The notes under the pieces were generated by a model. It was not told where the DNA came from and searched no databases. It worked only from the letters and a program-made list of their open reading frames with translations. From Apoda limacodes (taxonomy: Eukaryota; Arthropoda; Insecta; Lepidoptera; Limacodidae), in the NCBI GenBank assembly GCA_946406115.1, contig OX291544.1, forward strand, positions 23,019,521-23,083,520: a DNA stretch of 64,000 bases, given 5' to 3'. This document shows positions 62,524 to 64,000 of this stretch, piece after piece (positions within the stretch are counted from its first letter, which is position 1; every line of letters begins with the position of its first letter). Position numbers and translations under genes: made by a program.

Positions 62524-63270
62524 CTGATGAATAACAAGTTTTCATTTTAACACTTTCTATTGTGACTTTATAACAACAAGTTAGGACCGTCTTAGAGGTA
62601 AGGATTTACCTTAATGAAGACATCCAGAAGAGAACTAACGTCACCAACATACATCGCGTGAACAGCAAGCTGGCGTGGCGTTGGTCTTTGAACTAGAAAA
62701 GTATTCTAATACCGCACGGCCTAGGACGCCCTCAATCCCGCACGATGGATCAATTACCTACCTTAAAAGTCAGTGGCTGCTGGATGCGAAAAGGTAAATA
62801 ACCTGGATAAATAGCGCGCCACGCCTTATGGAAAAGCTTTATAACTAGTGAACCTGGATCTGTATTAGCTTAAACTATAATAAATAATGATGATAATAAT
62901 ACCAACATGTAACAAAAAAATTCTTAAAATTATTCAGTGTCTTTTAAAGGTGTCATTTATAACATACTTACTAAGGACATTTATTTAGAGCACCGTCACA
63001 ATGACTCTTCGTATAAGAAGGGACTGAAATCATTTTATTTTAAATAAAACATATAAAAGAATACTTTGAACTTTAATACTATTATTGTATTTTACAATTG
63101 CATGGCGAGACCACTTGCTGCCATATGCTGCGCCGAGCGGGGGCGTGGGATATTAATTTTTGGCTGTATGGGAGCGTGATTTGCGATTAACTTTGCGAAC
63201 CCCTGATTTAGAGAATCGTTAGTAATTTGGGCCATTTCAACTTGCCTAAAATAATTTACAATATTTTTTT
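62524..63270. other. Start of IR-C intron 3
   Basis: Matches 38,328 onward in B, including the hAT-like terminus near 63,195-63,220 (minus strand CAGGGGTTCGCAAAG). No gene. Confidence 0.5.
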
Positions 63271-64000
63271 TACATTATTTCTTTACTTAATATTATAAAG
63301 AGAGAGAAAGAGCGGTTTCGGTAAGTTTGTTTATAGGTATGTGGAGAGCACTCTCCGCAACCACTTTTTTCCGCAACAACAACTGATTTGAAAAATTCTT
63401 TTTCTGTTAAAAAGCTTCATTGTTTCTTTACTTAATATTATAAAGAGAGAGAGAGAGAGAGAGCCGTTTAGGTAAGTTTGTTTATAGTTATGTGGATGGT
63501 AATCTTTGGAACCACGCAACTGCTTTGGATTTTTGTTACTGTTAGAAAGCTATATTGTTTCTTACTAAAGTGTGAGAGCAGATTCAGTAAGTTTGTTATG
63601 TGATTAGAGTAATCTTCGGAACCACCAATGACCTAAGCTCAACCGAATATTTTATTAGAAATAAAATACTTAACAAACAAAGTAGGACGAAGGGTAAGGA
63701 CAGAAAGAGACAGAGAGAGATTTTTGTGATGATTTTTTAAATGCGCAGGGTAATGTTTGGAACTACTTAACGGATTTAAAAATCTTTTAAGGATTAGAAA
63801 GCTACATAAATACCGATGGCTTTATGCTATGCATTATTTAAATTTATAGTTCAAGGAGAGTGGAAGGCGGGGCGAGGTACAGTCATTTGCTAAAGTCCGC
63901 ATTAAATGTTATCTGTCCCGTGGTGTGATCCATAGACGCTGCGACACTTAAATCGGCGAGCCTATGGTTCAAATCACGCTACATCCGTATTGAGTATTTT
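63271..64000. repeat. Second copy of spacer and right-arm sequence
   Basis: Nearly identical to about 58,509-59,130, then jumps at 63,898 to sequence matching 59,388-59,490 (about 260 bp missing). It sits in intron 3, where IR-B has unrelated sequence. Confidence 0.8.

Overview
The window looks like nuclear DNA of a moth or butterfly (Lepidoptera). It is AT-rich and dominated by repeats. Almost every long open frame belongs to a retrotransposon (Jockey-like LINEs, a CR1-like LINE, BEL/Pao) or a DNA transposon (Tc1-like, hAT, PIF/Harbinger with a MADF fragment). The only host protein-coding genes I can support are three tandem copies of one ionotropic-receptor (IR) chemoreceptor gene. All three are on the minus strand and are split into small exons among the repeats.

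Layout. Unit A (about 1-22,890) holds IR-A. Its N-terminal exon is at 10,653-11,353 and its other exons run leftward to position 1, where the gene leaves the window. Unit B (about 22,894-49,870) holds IR-B, the only copy with every recognised exon in the window: eight exons whose lengths sum to 564 in-frame codons including the stop. Unit C (49,871 to the right edge) holds the 3' half of IR-C. The unit length is about 27 kb. B and C are nearly identical over long stretches. A is close to B in the 5' half of the gene and its upstream flank, but clearly more diverged in the 3' half and its introns. The array therefore looks like a mosaic of duplication and probable gene conversion.

The most striking structure is in intron 4 of IR-B and IR-C. 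There, two copies of one TA-flanked, Tc1-like element sit in opposite orientation around a GA-rich minisatellite spacer, giving an inverted repeat of about 6.9 kb. IR-A keeps the same spacer with both TA sites still empty. The element carries an apparent intron inside a degenerate transposase and tRNA-like (A/B-box) modules near both ends. The spacer has lengthened from A (about 0.6 kb) to B (about 0.7 kb) to C (about 1.4 kb).

Because the units are paralogous, many insertions can be read against an empty site. A CR1-like LINE with one premature stop lies in the last intron of IR-B and is absent from C. A Tc1-like deletion derivative lies in B and is absent from C. Two related ~200-bp elements lie in C and are absent from B. 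A 1.04-kb terminal-inverted-repeat element lies in A only. The upstream flanks of A and B carry remnants of one Jockey insertion that have since lost different internal parts. Nested in the A copy is a 5'-truncated antisense Jockey with a 9-bp target-site duplication. Other items are a 5S rRNA-derived fragment beside a MADF-bearing Harbinger-like element, a 37-bp perfect hairpin absent from its paralogue, and a rearrangement breakpoint near 63,270. No rRNA operon, CRISPR array, functional tRNA or bacterial gene was seen.
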